From positions 62,001 to 126,000 of the forward strand of contig NZ_JACNME010000006.1 of NCBI RefSeq assembly GCF_014270065.1: a DNA stretch of 64,000 bases. The letters are read 5' to 3'. This document shows positions 35,457-43,825 of this stretch, in pieces (the first letter of the stretch is position 1; each line of letters starts with the position of its first letter). The position numbers and the translations under genes were made by a program. Below the pieces are notes generated by a model that saw only the letters and a list, made by a program, of their open reading frames with translations, was not told the origin of the DNA and searched no databases. Source of the DNA: Quadrisphaera sp. RL12-1S. GTDB lineage: Bacteria > Actinomycetota > Actinomycetes > Actinomycetales > Quadrisphaeraceae.

Positions 35457-36915
35457 CGGTGCCTCCGGTGCGGTGGGGCTGCGCCGAACGCGCAGGGGTG
35501 CTGGTCAGGTCGATGACGTCGGCGTGCCGCGCCACGAAGAGGCGGATCGACGGGTCGTGCGCGTCCACGTCGAGGCGGCTGAGCAGCCCGAGGGCGTCCA
35601 CCTCGTCGGCCCCGGGGAGCAGTGCCCGCACGCGGTCCTCCTCGAGGAGCCACCTGTCGTCGCGGCGGCTGCTGGACGACTCCGGGCGCCAGCCGTCGGG
35701 CAGGACGGCGCGCGGGAGGTCCACCACCACGGAGACGTCGTTGGCGGCGCGCCGCTCGGGGCGGCCCCAGCTGCGGGAGGTGCGCTCGTGCTCGGAGACG
35801 AGGGCGGCGAGCACGCCGTCGGCGGTGCGCCGCCAGGTGAAGCGGCGCGCCCAGGCGCGGGCGCCCGACCGCAGCCTCTGGGCGGTGGCCGGGTCCGACA
35901 GCTCGGCGAGGGCGCGGTCGAGGGCGGCGGCGAGCACACCGGTGGAGTCCGCGCCGGCACCCTCGGAGTCGTCGACGAGCCAGCCCGTCTCCCCGTGGCG
36001 CACGGTGTCCCGGGCGCCGGTGGCGCGGCGCGCCAGGGAGGGCACGCCCGCGGCGTTGGCCTCCAGCAGGGACAGCGACCAGTCGCCGCCGTCGGAGGCG
36101 CTCACGGAGAGCCACGCCGTGGCCAGCACCGCGTCGCGGTCGGCGTCGGGCAGGCGGCCGTGGAAGACCACGGGGGCACCCAGGTCAGCGGCGAGGTCCT
36201 CCAGGCGCTGGCGGTCGGTGCCGTCCCCGACCAGGTGCAGCTCCAGACCGGGGTGCGCCGGCGCGACGCGCGCGACCGCGGCCAGCAGCGTGTCGAGCCG
36301 CTTGTAGGGCGACAGGCGCCCGACCACCACCACGCGGGGGCGGGGTGACGCGTCGGTGGTGATGCCCCGGGTGTCCGCGCCGCCGGGCACCACGCGCACG
36401 GGGCCGCGCAGGTGCAGGCGCCGGCGCACGGCCTTGCGGGTGGACGGGGAGAGCACCACCACGGTGCGGCGCCCGTAGACGCGCCGGGTGGCCGGCCCCT
36501 CCAGCCAGGCGGCGAAGCGGGCGGCCGCGCGGGGGAAGGAGCGGGTGAACAGGTCCTGGTGGACGTGGTGCACCAGGAGGACGACGGGGGTGTCCCCGGC
36601 GACGACGGGGCTGAAGAAGGGGATGCCGTTGGCCGAGTCGACGACGCCGTCCAGCCGCCGGCGGTGCCGCAGCAGCCACGCCATCGCCAGGGGGTAGACG
36701 GTCACCCAGCTGCCCATGCGCCGCACGGCGTAGCCGTCGACCACCTCGCGCGCCGGGGTGCCCGCCGGGCGGCTCGTCACCAGGGTGACCGCGTGGCCGT
36801 CGGAAGCCAGCTCGCGGGCCACGCGCTCGCAGTACAGCTCGGCGCCGCCCGCGGCGGGGTGGCGGCGGTCGCGCCAGTTGAGGACCGCGATGCGCGCGGT
36901 GCGGGGCGCGCTCAT
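35446..36915 (-). CDS. GT4 family glycosyltransferase
   Basis: This is a 489-residue GT-B enzyme. The N-terminal domain begins ARIAVLNWRDRRHPAAGGAE and holds VVDSANGIPFFSPV and LLVHHVHQDLF. The C-terminal donor domain has RPRVVVVGRLSPYKRLDTLL, LELHLVGDG and the E-x7-E-like WSLSLLEANAAGVPSLAR. An approximately 90-residue C-terminal extension with acidic and Ser-rich sequence is unusual for GT4 and ends in ADVIDLTSTPARSAQ. It overlaps the previous gene by ATGA and the GH8 start by 11 bases. It likely adds a sugar to the same polymer or its lipid primer. Confidence 0.9.
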   Translation of the reverse strand: MSAPRTARIAVLNWRDRRHPAAGGAELYCERVARELASDGHAVTLVTSRPAGTPAREVVDGYAVRRMGSWVTVYPLAMAWLLRHRRRLDGVVDSANGIPFFSPVVAGDTPVVLLVHHVHQDLFTRSFPRAAARFAAWLEGPATRRVYGRRTVVVLSPSTRKAVRRRLHLRGPVRVVPGGADTRGITTDASPRPRVVVVGRLSPYKRLDTLLAAVARVAPAHPGLELHLVGDGTDRQRLEDLAADLGAPVVFHGRLPDADRDAVLATAWLSVSASDGGDWSLSLLEANAAGVPSLARRATGARDTVRHGETGWLVDDSEGAGADSTGVLAAALDRALAELSDPATAQRLRSGARAWARRFTWRRTADGVLAALVSEHERTSRSWGRPERRAANDVSVVVDLPRAVLPDGWRPESSSSRRDDRWLLEEDRVRALLPGADEVDALGLLSRLDVDAHDPSIRLFVARHADVIDLTSTPARSAQPHRTGGTDVA

Positions 36916-37688
36916 GCGACGCGCGCCAGGGACGAGCGCAGGGCCCGCACCTCGGACAGGATCCGGGGGCCGTGGGTCCAGAGGCTGAACGACGACCCGG
37001 CCGCGTCGTCGGTCCACTGCACCGGCAGCTCGCGGACGGGGAAGCCGAGACGGGCGGCGATGGCGAGGACCTCCACGTCGAAGGCGAACCCCGTCCCGGT
37101 GACCCTCGGGAAGATCGCCTCGACGGCCTCGGCGGAGAAGAACTTGAACCCGCACTGGGAGTCCGCCACCCCACCGGTGAGGGGGCTGGTGAAGGCGCGG
37201 AACGCCAGCGACCCCAGGCGGCGCACCAGCGGCTGGGCCACCACGTAGGAGGCGCCGGGCGCCCGCCGCGACCCGATGACGACCGGGGCGCCCTGCCGCA
37301 GCTGCTCCACCACGGGGACGATCAGCGACGGCGGGGTCGACAGGTCGGCGTCGCAGAAGCCGCGCCACCGCGCGGTGCTGGCGAGCAGGCCGCGGCGCAC
37401 GGCGGCGCCCTTGCCCTGCCGGGAGCAGCCGATGAGCCGCAGAGCCGCGTTGCGGGGGGCCGTCGAGGCGGCGGCGTCCACCACCTCGGCCGTGCGGTCC
37501 ACCGAGCCGTTGTCGACCACCGTCACCACCACCGACAGCGGCAGCTCGGCGACCTGCGCCAGCAGGGCGGCCAGGGTCGGCCCGAGGCGGGCCTCCTCGT
37601 TCCACACGGGGACGACGACGTCGAGGTCGGCCGTCCAGCGGGTCGTGCGCTGCACGTGCGGTGCGGTGGTGTCCAGGGTGGTGCTCAC
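36912..37688 (-). CDS. GT2 family glycosyltransferase (dolichyl-phosphate glucosyltransferase/Alg5-like)
   Basis: This is a 258-residue inverting GT2. Seen are VVVPVWNEEARLGPTLAALL, VVTVVDNGSVDRTAEVV, RQGKGAAVRRGLL and the metal-binding GFCDADLSTPP. VIGSRRAPGA, GVADSQCGFKFFSAEAVEAI and FDVEVLAIAARLGF follow. This order is that of Alg5/DPM1-like enzymes making polyprenyl-phosphate sugars, the donors for GT-C enzymes such as the GT39-like protein of this operon. The GTG at 37688 is preceded by GAGGGG. It overlaps the GT4 start by ATGA. Confidence 0.9.
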   Translation of the reverse strand: MSTTLDTTAPHVQRTTRWTADLDVVVPVWNEEARLGPTLAALLAQVAELPLSVVVTVVDNGSVDRTAEVVDAAASTAPRNAALRLIGCSRQGKGAAVRRGLLASTARWRGFCDADLSTPPSLIVPVVEQLRQGAPVVIGSRRAPGASYVVAQPLVRRLGSLAFRAFTSPLTGGVADSQCGFKFFSAEAVEAIFPRVTGTGFAFDVEVLAIAARLGFPVRELPVQWTDDAAGSSFSLWTHGPRILSEVRALRSSLARVA

Positions 37689-37905
37689 GTCGATCCCCTC
37701 GGAGTCGCGGGCCCCGCCGCGGGGCAGGGCTGACGGCAGGAGTGCCGTGTGGTCTGGGAGGCCCGCGGTCTGGGCCATCCGGTGTTCGGAGCCGTTCGCG
37801 GCCCGGTTTGCCCTGGTCTGCGGCCTTCATGCCGCGGTGGCGGGCGTGTGGGAGCGCCCGCGGGCGTCCGGCAGGGGCGGCGCGCTCGGCGCCGCGGCGC
37901 GCGGG

Positions 37906-38445
37906 TCAGCCGCGCACCGGCACCTCGGGAGGGACGTGCTCGGGCCGGGCCACCGGGCGCAGCGGCACCACCTCGGCCGGCTCGTCCAGCACGAGCGGCC
38001 CCGCCACCGGGACCGCCCCGGCGGGGGCTGCCGCCACGAGCACCCGGCGGGCGAACACCAGACGGGAGCTCACGAGGTAGGACACGGCGGCGCTCACCAC
38101 GGTCGCCAGCAGCACGCTGGCGGTCCCGGAGGTGCCGAGCAGGCGGTGCGCCACCCAGAAGGCGAGGGTGTTGGCGCCGAAGGCGACGAGCACCGAGGCG
38201 TTGAAGAGCAGCGCCCGCCGGGCGACGGCCCGCAGGGGCTCGGGCGCGCCCGACCGTCGAGAGGCCCACGTCCAGTGGTAGCTCACGAGGAAGTTGACCT
38301 GGGTGGCGACGACGAACGCCGTGGCGTTGGCCACCTCGGCGAGCACGTGACCCGACAGGAGCCGGAAGACCGCGAGGTGCAGCAGGGTCATCGCGACACC
38401 GGTGACGGCGAACCTCACCCGGTGGTCACGCACGATCGAGATCAC
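37906..38445 (-). CDS. GtrA family membrane protein
   Basis: This is a 179-residue GtrA-like protein with four membrane spans (FAVTGVAMTLLHLAVFRLL; NATAFVVATQVNFLVSYHWTW; LFNASVLVAFGANTLAFWVA; VLLATVVSAAVSYLVSSRLVF). The N-FLVSYHWTW block and the terminal S-R-x-VF are family hallmarks. GtrA proteins help flip polyprenyl-phosphate sugars, fitting the Alg5-like GT2 encoded just downstream. The GTG at 38445 is chosen because upstream frame sequence is not family-like. A 217-base gap separates it from the rest of the cluster. Confidence 0.88.
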   Translation of the reverse strand: MISIVRDHRVRFAVTGVAMTLLHLAVFRLLSGHVLAEVANATAFVVATQVNFLVSYHWTWASRRSGAPEPLRAVARRALLFNASVLVAFGANTLAFWVAHRLLGTSGTASVLLATVVSAAVSYLVSSRLVFARRVLVAAAPAGAVPVAGPLVLDEPAEVVPLRPVARPEHVPPEVPVRG

Positions 38446-38677
38446 TGCAGGTTCCCCTTCGCACGACGGACACCGGACGTGCCTCGTCGCACCACCGCTG
38501 CTCGAGCGGCAGACCGACGGTACGTCGTGGACGACCGGCCACCTAGCGGGATCGGCTCCACCCCCGGAAGAGGGACAGCCGAGGGAGTGACAGCGACCAC
38601 GGTCGTCAACCCTGAGTGACCGCCTGTGCACTCGGAGCCACGTCCACGACGCTCGTCCGCCCCTGCACCCCAGGGCC

Positions 38678-39376
38678 TCACCGGAGGCTCCCGAAGACGA
38701 TGACGTTGTCCTCGTAGTGGCCAGTGGCACTGTCGAACGCGCCACCGCAGGTCAGCAGCCTCAGCGCGGGTCCGGGTCGGGGTCCGTAGACCTCCTGCGT
38801 GGGGAAGTCGTCCTTGCTGACGCGCACGACGTCGTCCACCGAGTAGGCGACCGTGGTGCCGTCGTCCAGCAGCACGTCCACCTCGTCTCCCGGCACCAGC
38901 TCGTGGAGGCGGAAGAAGACCGCCGGGGCGCTGCGCGAGTCCACGTGGCCGGCGATGACGCTCGGCCCCGGCCGTCCCGGGACCGCGCTGGTGGTGAGCC
39001 ACCCCGCGCTCTGCGCCTCTGAGAGGTCGGGGACCTGCAGGGCGCCGTCGGGGTCGATCCCCAGCGGCAGGAGCGCCGACTCGACGCCGATGCGCGGGAC
39101 CGAGACCCGCACCGGGACGGGTGAGCGCTCCGAGGTCGCGGCGCCGGCACCGCCTGCGCCCTCGGCCAGCGACGGAGCGAACCCCTCGCGCACCGTCGCG
39201 GCGGCAGCGCGCTGGTCCGCCGCGGCAGACGCGGCAGGCGGCACGGCGGACGGTGCGGCGGACGGTGCGGCGGACGGTGCGGCGGACGGCTCCACGGCCA
39301 GCGCGCACGCCCCGAGGCCCAGGACCAGCGAGACGGCCCCCGCGGCGAGCGCCGCGAGCCCCAGCCGGCGCCTCAC
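38678..39376 (-). CDS. Class F sortase
   Basis: This is a 232-residue secreted transpeptidase. It has an N-terminal hydrophobic segment ending LGLGAC, a possible lipobox or simple anchor, then an Ala/Ser/Pro repeat linker. The sortase domain has VRVSVPRIGVES, the catalytic His in PSVIAGHVDSRS, the Cys in ALRLLTCGGAFD and the end HYEDNVIVFGSL. Arrangement and length are those of actinobacterial class F sortases. The GTG overlaps the upstream DUF4397 stop (GTGA), so the DUF4397 protein is the likely partner. No LPxTG-type signal was found in that partner. Confidence 0.9.
   Translation of the reverse strand: MRRRLGLAALAAGAVSLVLGLGACALAVEPSAAPSAAPSAAPSAVPPAASAAADQRAAAATVREGFAPSLAEGAGGAGAATSERSPVPVRVSVPRIGVESALLPLGIDPDGALQVPDLSEAQSAGWLTTSAVPGRPGPSVIAGHVDSRSAPAVFFRLHELVPGDEVDVLLDDGTTVAYSVDDVVRVSKDDFPTQEVYGPRPGPALRLLTCGGAFDSATGHYEDNVIVFGSLR
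39247..39290 (-). repeat. 12-bp tandem repeat encoding Ser-Ala-Ala-Pro
   Basis: Three complete copies of CGGACGGTGCGG and a partial fourth encode the SAAP repeats in the sortase linker. Copy number may vary between strains. Confidence 0.8.
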
Positions 39377-40314
39377 GGGCGCCCCTGGCGGCTCCGGGCC
39401 CGCACCAGGAGCAGCGCGGCCCCTGCCGCTGCGGCGGAGGCCGCACCCAGCAGGACGGCGACCGGCGCACGCCCCGGGGCCCCGCCCTCGACAGCGGCGG
39501 CCGCCCCGCCCTCGACAGCGGCGGCCGCCCCGCCCCCGCCGGTGGCCGCGCCGCCCGCGGGCAGCACGCCTCCGCCGCTGCCGCTGGCGTCGGCGACGGG
39601 GGTGACGGCCAGGGCGGACGCCCCGTCGCGGCCGTCGGTGACCGCGAGCGTGTACGTGCTGCCGGCCTTGAGGACCACGTCCGCGGTGCCGGCGGTGGAG
39701 GTGGCGCTGCCGCCGGCCACGGGCTGGGCGCGCAGCGTCCAGCGGCCGGCGGGCACGTCGGTGTAGCTGGTGGAGGCGGCGAAGGGAGCTCCGCGGACGA
39801 TCGTGGGCCCGTCCACGGCGGAGACGTCGACGGCGGACGCGGAGCTGGCCGCCGAGAGCACCCGCACCCTGGCCTGACCGGCCGGCGGAGGCGTGAGGTC
39901 GTCCTCGAGGGGCACCAGGCGGGCGTCGGCGGCGGTCCCCAGCGCCACCACCGTGTAGGCGCGACCGGACTCGGCCTGCAGCGACGAGCTCAGCACGGGC
40001 GCGGCGCCGGAGGAGGCACCTGCGGGGCGGACCCCCACGTCGTAGGACCCGGCGGGCACCTGCGCGTAGTTGGACACGTCGCCGTAGCCGGCACCGTCGA
40101 CCGTCACCCCACCCTGCCCGCCGCGCGGGGACAGGGCGATGTCCATCCGCGGCAGGTCCGGGACCAGGTGCGCCGCGCGCACCCAGGCCGGTCCCTGGAC
40201 CGCGGGAGCACCCGGTCCGTCGGCCAGGGCCGCACCCGCGGGGAGGAGGAGGGAGGCGGCCACCAGGGCAGCCGCGGCAGCCGCTCCGCGGCGAAGGGGT
40301 CGTCGTGCGCGCAT
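39373..40314 (-). CDS. Secreted, membrane-anchored DUF4397 protein
   Basis: This is a 313-residue exported protein. It has a signal peptide (MRARRPLRRGAAAAAALVAA through ALADG) and a tandem pair of DUF4397-like beta domains. The first shows AHLVPDLPRMDIAL then VPAGSYDVGVRP; the second shows VRVLSAASSASAVDVSAVDG then VPAGRWTLRAQP. A Gly/Ala linker, a C-terminal membrane span (VAVLLGAASAAAAGAALLLV) and a basic tail follow. The anchor-plus-basic-tail layout is like a sortase substrate, but no clear LPxTG-like motif precedes the span. The translated frame extends to 40401; the ATG at 40314 gives a proper signal peptide. Confidence 0.87.
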   Translation of the reverse strand: MRARRPLRRGAAAAAALVAASLLLPAGAALADGPGAPAVQGPAWVRAAHLVPDLPRMDIALSPRGGQGGVTVDGAGYGDVSNYAQVPAGSYDVGVRPAGASSGAAPVLSSSLQAESGRAYTVVALGTAADARLVPLEDDLTPPPAGQARVRVLSAASSASAVDVSAVDGPTIVRGAPFAASTSYTDVPAGRWTLRAQPVAGGSATSTAGTADVVLKAGSTYTLAVTDGRDGASALAVTPVADASGSGGGVLPAGGAATGGGGAAAAVEGGAAAAVEGGAPGRAPVAVLLGAASAAAAGAALLLVRARSRQGRP

Positions 40315-40426
40315 GGAGGCGGTTCGGAGCCGGCCCCCAGACAGATGGGAGGTTCCGGACATCTCCGGCCACAGCGCCCCAAAAGGGTTGCCCTGCGACA
40401 ATCAGTGATCTACCAGAAGCGCAGCG

Positions 40427-40597
40427 TCACAACTTCCTGTCGAGCCACAGGAGCAGCCTCAAGCGCCAGGGATGGCCGGCGGGGACGAAGGCCGCGCAGG
40501 GGCAGCGGGTGCACCCGGCGCCCGTGTCGTCCCTGCCGTGCAGGACGCGCTCGTGCGAGCAGTCCCAGCAGGTCTCCTGCGGTCTGGTCCTCGCCAC
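40427..40597 (-). CDS. Small zinc-ribbon protein (56 aa)
   Basis: This small protein contains two Cys pairs, ETCWDCSHER and GAGCTRCPCAAF, which would form a zinc ribbon or knuckle. It ends RLRLLLWLDRKL. It begins at a GTG (VARTRPQET). The spacing and the motif HERVLHGRDDTGAGC look conserved rather than random. It is transcribed divergently from murT. Function is unknown; DNA, RNA or protein binding are possible. Confidence 0.65.
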   Translation of the reverse strand: MARTRPQETCWDCSHERVLHGRDDTGAGCTRCPCAAFVPAGHPWRLRLLLWLDRKL

Positions 40598-40747
40598 GGT
40601 CCATGGTCCCGCCGCGCCCACCGCGCGCGCAGCGATCCTTACCCGTCCGCCCCCCGGTGACCGGACGGACGCCCGGAGCGCCCTGGCGGTCTGGCGGTCT
40701 GTCGGCAAGCACCGCGGCGCGCGACCCGCGCCAAGTACCGTTCCCCC

Positions 40748-42127
40748 GTGCTCAAGCTCCCGCTGCTGCCGACCCTGGGCGCGGCCAAGCTCGCGGCCGG
40801 CCTGTCCCGCCTGTCCGGTCGAGGCGGCGGGGCGGCGCTGCCGGGTCTCATCGCCGAGAGGCTCCGTCCGACCCTCGCCGCCGACCTGGTCGCGCAGCTG
40901 CCGAAGGGCGTCGTCGTCGTCACCGGCACCAACGGCAAGACCACCACCACCAAGCTCATCGCCGAGGCGCTGACGGCCGCCGGCGAGGTGGTCCTCACCA
41001 ACCGCAGCGGGTCGAACCTGCGCCGCGGGATCTGGTCCTCGCTCATCAAGGCCAGCTCGCTGACCGGCCGCATCGACGCGACGGTCGCGCTGTTCGAGGT
41101 GGACGAGGCCTCGCTGCGCCGCGTGGCGGCCGAGCTGGCCCCCCAGCACGTGGTGGTGCTCAACCTCTTCCGCGACCAGCTCGACAGGTACGGGGAGCTC
41201 ACCTCCACGGCCGCGCTGCTGGCGGAGGGGATCTCGATGACCGAGGCGGACCTCTACCTCAACGCGGACGACCCGCTCGTCGCCTCCCTGGCGACGGCGA
41301 GGCGGGGCGCGGCCCGGGTGACCCACTTCGGGATGGGCGACGTCGACGTCGAGGCCGCGACCATCGAGTCGGTGGCCGACTCCGACCACTGCCCCGTCTG
41401 CGGCAGCCGACTGCAGTTCAGCCGGCTCTTCTACAGCCACCTCGGCCACTACCGCTGTCCCACCGGCGACTTCGAGCGGCCCGCGCCCGACGTCGTCGTC
41501 ACGCGGGTGCGCGAGGCGACGAAGACCGGGACGGCGTTCACCGCCGAGGTCGACGGGCAGGCGCACGAGCTCGAGCTCCCGCTGGCCGGCACCTACAACC
41601 TCTACAACGGCCTCGCCGCGCTGGCCCTCGCCTCCGGGCTGGGGGTGGACGTCGAGACCGTCCGCACCACCCTCGGCGCGGCCCGCGCGGCGTTCGGGCG
41701 CGTCGAGCGGTTCGAGGTGGGCGACCGGACCGTCTACCTCCTGCTGGTGAAGAACCCGGCGGGGTTCGCGCAGTGCCTCGAGACGTTCGTGCTCGAGGAC
41801 GTGCAGGCACCGGTCCTCATGGTCATCAACGACCGCCACGCCGACGGCCGGGACATCTCCTGGCTGTGGGACGTGCCGCTGGAGCACCTGGCCTCCGGCC
41901 GGCCCCCGGTCCTGACGTCCGGCGTCCGGGCGACCGACATGTCGCTGCGCCTGAAGTACGCCGGCGTCGCCTTCGACCAGCAGCCCGCGCTCACCCCCGC
42001 GGTCAGGGCGTTCCTCGACCAGGTCCCCGACGGGGGCACGGGGTACGTGCTGGCCAGCTACACGGCCATGCTCGAGGTCCGCGCCGAGTTCACCCGCTTC
42101 ACCGACGTCGAGAAGGTCGAATCGTGA
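40748..42127 (+). CDS. murT: Lipid II isoglutaminyl synthase, MurT subunit
   Basis: MurT is a Mur-ligase-like ATPase that, with GatD, amidates the D-glutamate of lipid II. At 459 residues it shows the P-loop VVVTGTNGKTTTTK (residues 57-69), FEVDEASLRRV, NLFRDQLDRYGEL, and the MurT-specific Cys4 zinc ribbon (DHCPVCGSRLQF then HYRCPTGDF, residues about 215-240). LAGTYNLYNGLAALALA and the C-terminal DUF1727 region with INDRHADGRDISWLWDV follow. The GTG start at 40748 gives the usual N-terminus. It overlaps gatD by GTGA. Confidence 0.96.
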   Translation: MLKLPLLPTLGAAKLAAGLSRLSGRGGGAALPGLIAERLRPTLAADLVAQLPKGVVVVTGTNGKTTTTKLIAEALTAAGEVVLTNRSGSNLRRGIWSSLIKASSLTGRIDATVALFEVDEASLRRVAAELAPQHVVVLNLFRDQLDRYGELTSTAALLAEGISMTEADLYLNADDPLVASLATARRGAARVTHFGMGDVDVEAATIESVADSDHCPVCGSRLQFSRLFYSHLGHYRCPTGDFERPAPDVVVTRVREATKTGTAFTAEVDGQAHELELPLAGTYNLYNGLAALALASGLGVDVETVRTTLGAARAAFGRVERFEVGDRTVYLLLVKNPAGFAQCLETFVLEDVQAPVLMVINDRHADGRDISWLWDVPLEHLASGRPPVLTSGVRATDMSLRLKYAGVAFDQQPALTPAVRAFLDQVPDGGTGYVLASYTAMLEVRAEFTRFTDVEKVES

Positions 42128-42846
42128 GCAGGCCCGTGGTCATCGCCCACCTCTACCCGCAGGAGCTGAGCACCTACGGCGACACGGGCAACATCCGCGC
42201 CCTCGTGCAGCGCCTGGCGTGGCGGGGGTTCGACGTGGAGGTCCGCCCGGTGGGCGTGGGAACACCGGTCGACCTGGCCGAGGTGGACCTCCTGTTCGGC
42301 GGCGGCGGCCAGGACTCCGGCCAGGCGGTGGTCTCGAAGGACCTGCTGCAGCGGGGACCGGCCATCCGGGAGGCAGCGCTCGAGGGCCTGCCGATGCTGC
42401 TGATCTGCGGCTCCTACCAGCTCTTCGGCAGGAGCTTCACCACGGTCACCGGCACCGAGCTGCCCGGGATCGGGGTGTTCGACTTGACCACCGTCGGCAG
42501 CGGCCAGCGGATGGTCGGCAACATCGTGCTCGAGACCGAGGACCTCGGCCGGGTGGTCGGGTTCGAGAACCACTCCGGCCGGACGCTGCTGGCCCCCGGC
42601 CAGCAGCCCCTGGGCAGGGTCACCAAGGGCTTCGGCAACGACGAGGACCGGCGGTTCGAGGGCGCGCGGACGGGCGCCTGCATCGGCACCTACCTCCACG
42701 GCCCGGTGCTCCCGAAGAACCCGCGCCTGGCGGACCACCTCCTCCTCGCGGCCCTGCGCCGCCGCCACGGCGTGCAGGAGCTGGCCCCGCTCGACGACGC
42801 GGTGGAGCTGGCGGCGTCCGCCACCGCGGCGAGCCGCCCCCAGTAG
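42124..42846 (+). CDS. gatD: Lipid II isoglutaminyl synthase, GatD glutamine amidotransferase subunit
   Basis: GatD supplies ammonia from glutamine to MurT. The 240-residue class I amidotransferase-like protein has IAHLYPQELSTYGDTGNIRAL, DLLFGGGGQDSGQ, the nucleophile C95 in MLLICGSYQLFG, FENHSGRT and the catalytic His in IGTYLHGPVLPKNP. The GTG start overlaps the murT stop by 4 bases, ensuring balanced synthesis. Both subunits look complete. Confidence 0.96.
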   Translation: MSRPVVIAHLYPQELSTYGDTGNIRALVQRLAWRGFDVEVRPVGVGTPVDLAEVDLLFGGGGQDSGQAVVSKDLLQRGPAIREAALEGLPMLLICGSYQLFGRSFTTVTGTELPGIGVFDLTTVGSGQRMVGNIVLETEDLGRVVGFENHSGRTLLAPGQQPLGRVTKGFGNDEDRRFEGARTGACIGTYLHGPVLPKNPRLADHLLLAALRRRHGVQELAPLDDAVELAASATAASRPQ

Positions 42847-42880
42847 CCTCCCGGCGCTCAGCGGGACGGTCCCGGAGCGG

Positions 42881-42970
42881 TCACGCCCCGCCGGAGCGGC
42901 GCAGGGCCAGCGCCGCGCGGCTCGTGCCGTGGCCGAGGTTCCAGGACGCGTCGACGAGGGTCTGGCTCAT
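42881..42970 (-). pseudogene. N-terminal stub of a ferric-reductase-like membrane protein
   Basis: An ATG overlapping the apbE stop opens MSQTLVDASWNLGHGTSRAA, similar to the start of ferric-reductase-like transmembrane proteins (W-x-x-GRG-x-G), but it ends after 29 residues. The rest of the gene is gone, replaced by the end of gatD. I infer a truncation. Confidence 0.45.
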
Positions 42971-43825
42971 GGCTGCGCCTCCTGCCGGTCGGTGGGCCAG
43001 GGGCCGACGAGGTGCACGCGGCCGCCGTCGTCGACGAGGCGGGCGGTGGCCCCCTGCCGCTCCAGCCAGGTGGGCGCCAGCGCGCCGAGGACCAGCGCCG
43101 CGGTGCTGAGCGCGTTCGCCTCCGCGCAGCAGGGCGCCACCACCGAGGCGGTGCGCCACACCGCGGCGGCGGGCAGGCCGGTCGCCGGGTCGAGCACGTG
43201 GTGGGCCGGGCCGTGGGCGGTGGCACCGAGGTCCAGCAGCACACCGGCCGGCAGCCACAGCAGCGCGCCGGTCCCGCGCGAGGTGTCCGGGAGGACGACG
43301 ACGCCGCGCCACGCGGCCGGCGGTCGCGGGAGCGCGGCGGGGTCGGCGCCGGCGGTGGCGCGCACCGGGCGGACGGGCACCGGCCACGCCGCCGCGGGCG
43401 CGTCCGGGGTGCGGGAGCGCACGGCGTCGATGTCGTCGTCGTACCCGAGCTGCTCCAGGGAAGCTGCCCCGGGTCGGGTCGACGGCCCCGCCGGTGCGCT
43501 CCGCGGCGTCCAGGGCCACCTCGACGAGGTCGGCCAGCAGGGCGCTGAGGCGGACGGGGGTGCCAGCGGCGGCGGCGCGGGCCGCGAGGGCCACCTCGGA
43601 GTCGGGCCGGAACCGGCTCGCGGCGGCGTCGACGGCCGCCAGCTGCTCCTCCACGAGGGCTCGCGCCGCCGGGAGGGCGGCGGGGTCGGTGACCACCAGG
43701 CGCGTCGTGGTCGTCCACACCGACCACTCGTCGGCCACCGGGGCCCCGGTGCGCGGAGCGCGCTGCCCGCGCCACCCGGTCCGGCCGGACCGGGTGCGCG
43801 GCCGGTCAGGGACCGCGGTGCTCAC
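42967..43825 (-). pseudogene. apbE: FAD:protein FMN transferase (ApbE), frameshifted
   Basis: ApbE flavinylates periplasmic FMN-binding proteins. The N-terminal half (WTTTTRLVVTD, RFRPDSEVALAARA, AERTGGAVDPTRG) is in one frame. The expected continuation (ASLEQLGYDDDIDAVRS, then LLDLGATAHGPAHHVLDPATG) is in another. Removing one G from the G run near 43466-43474 restores a single open frame to the stop at 42967. This may be a real inactivating insertion or a sequencing error in a GC run. The start is a GTG overlapping the upstream small gene. Confidence 0.75.
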
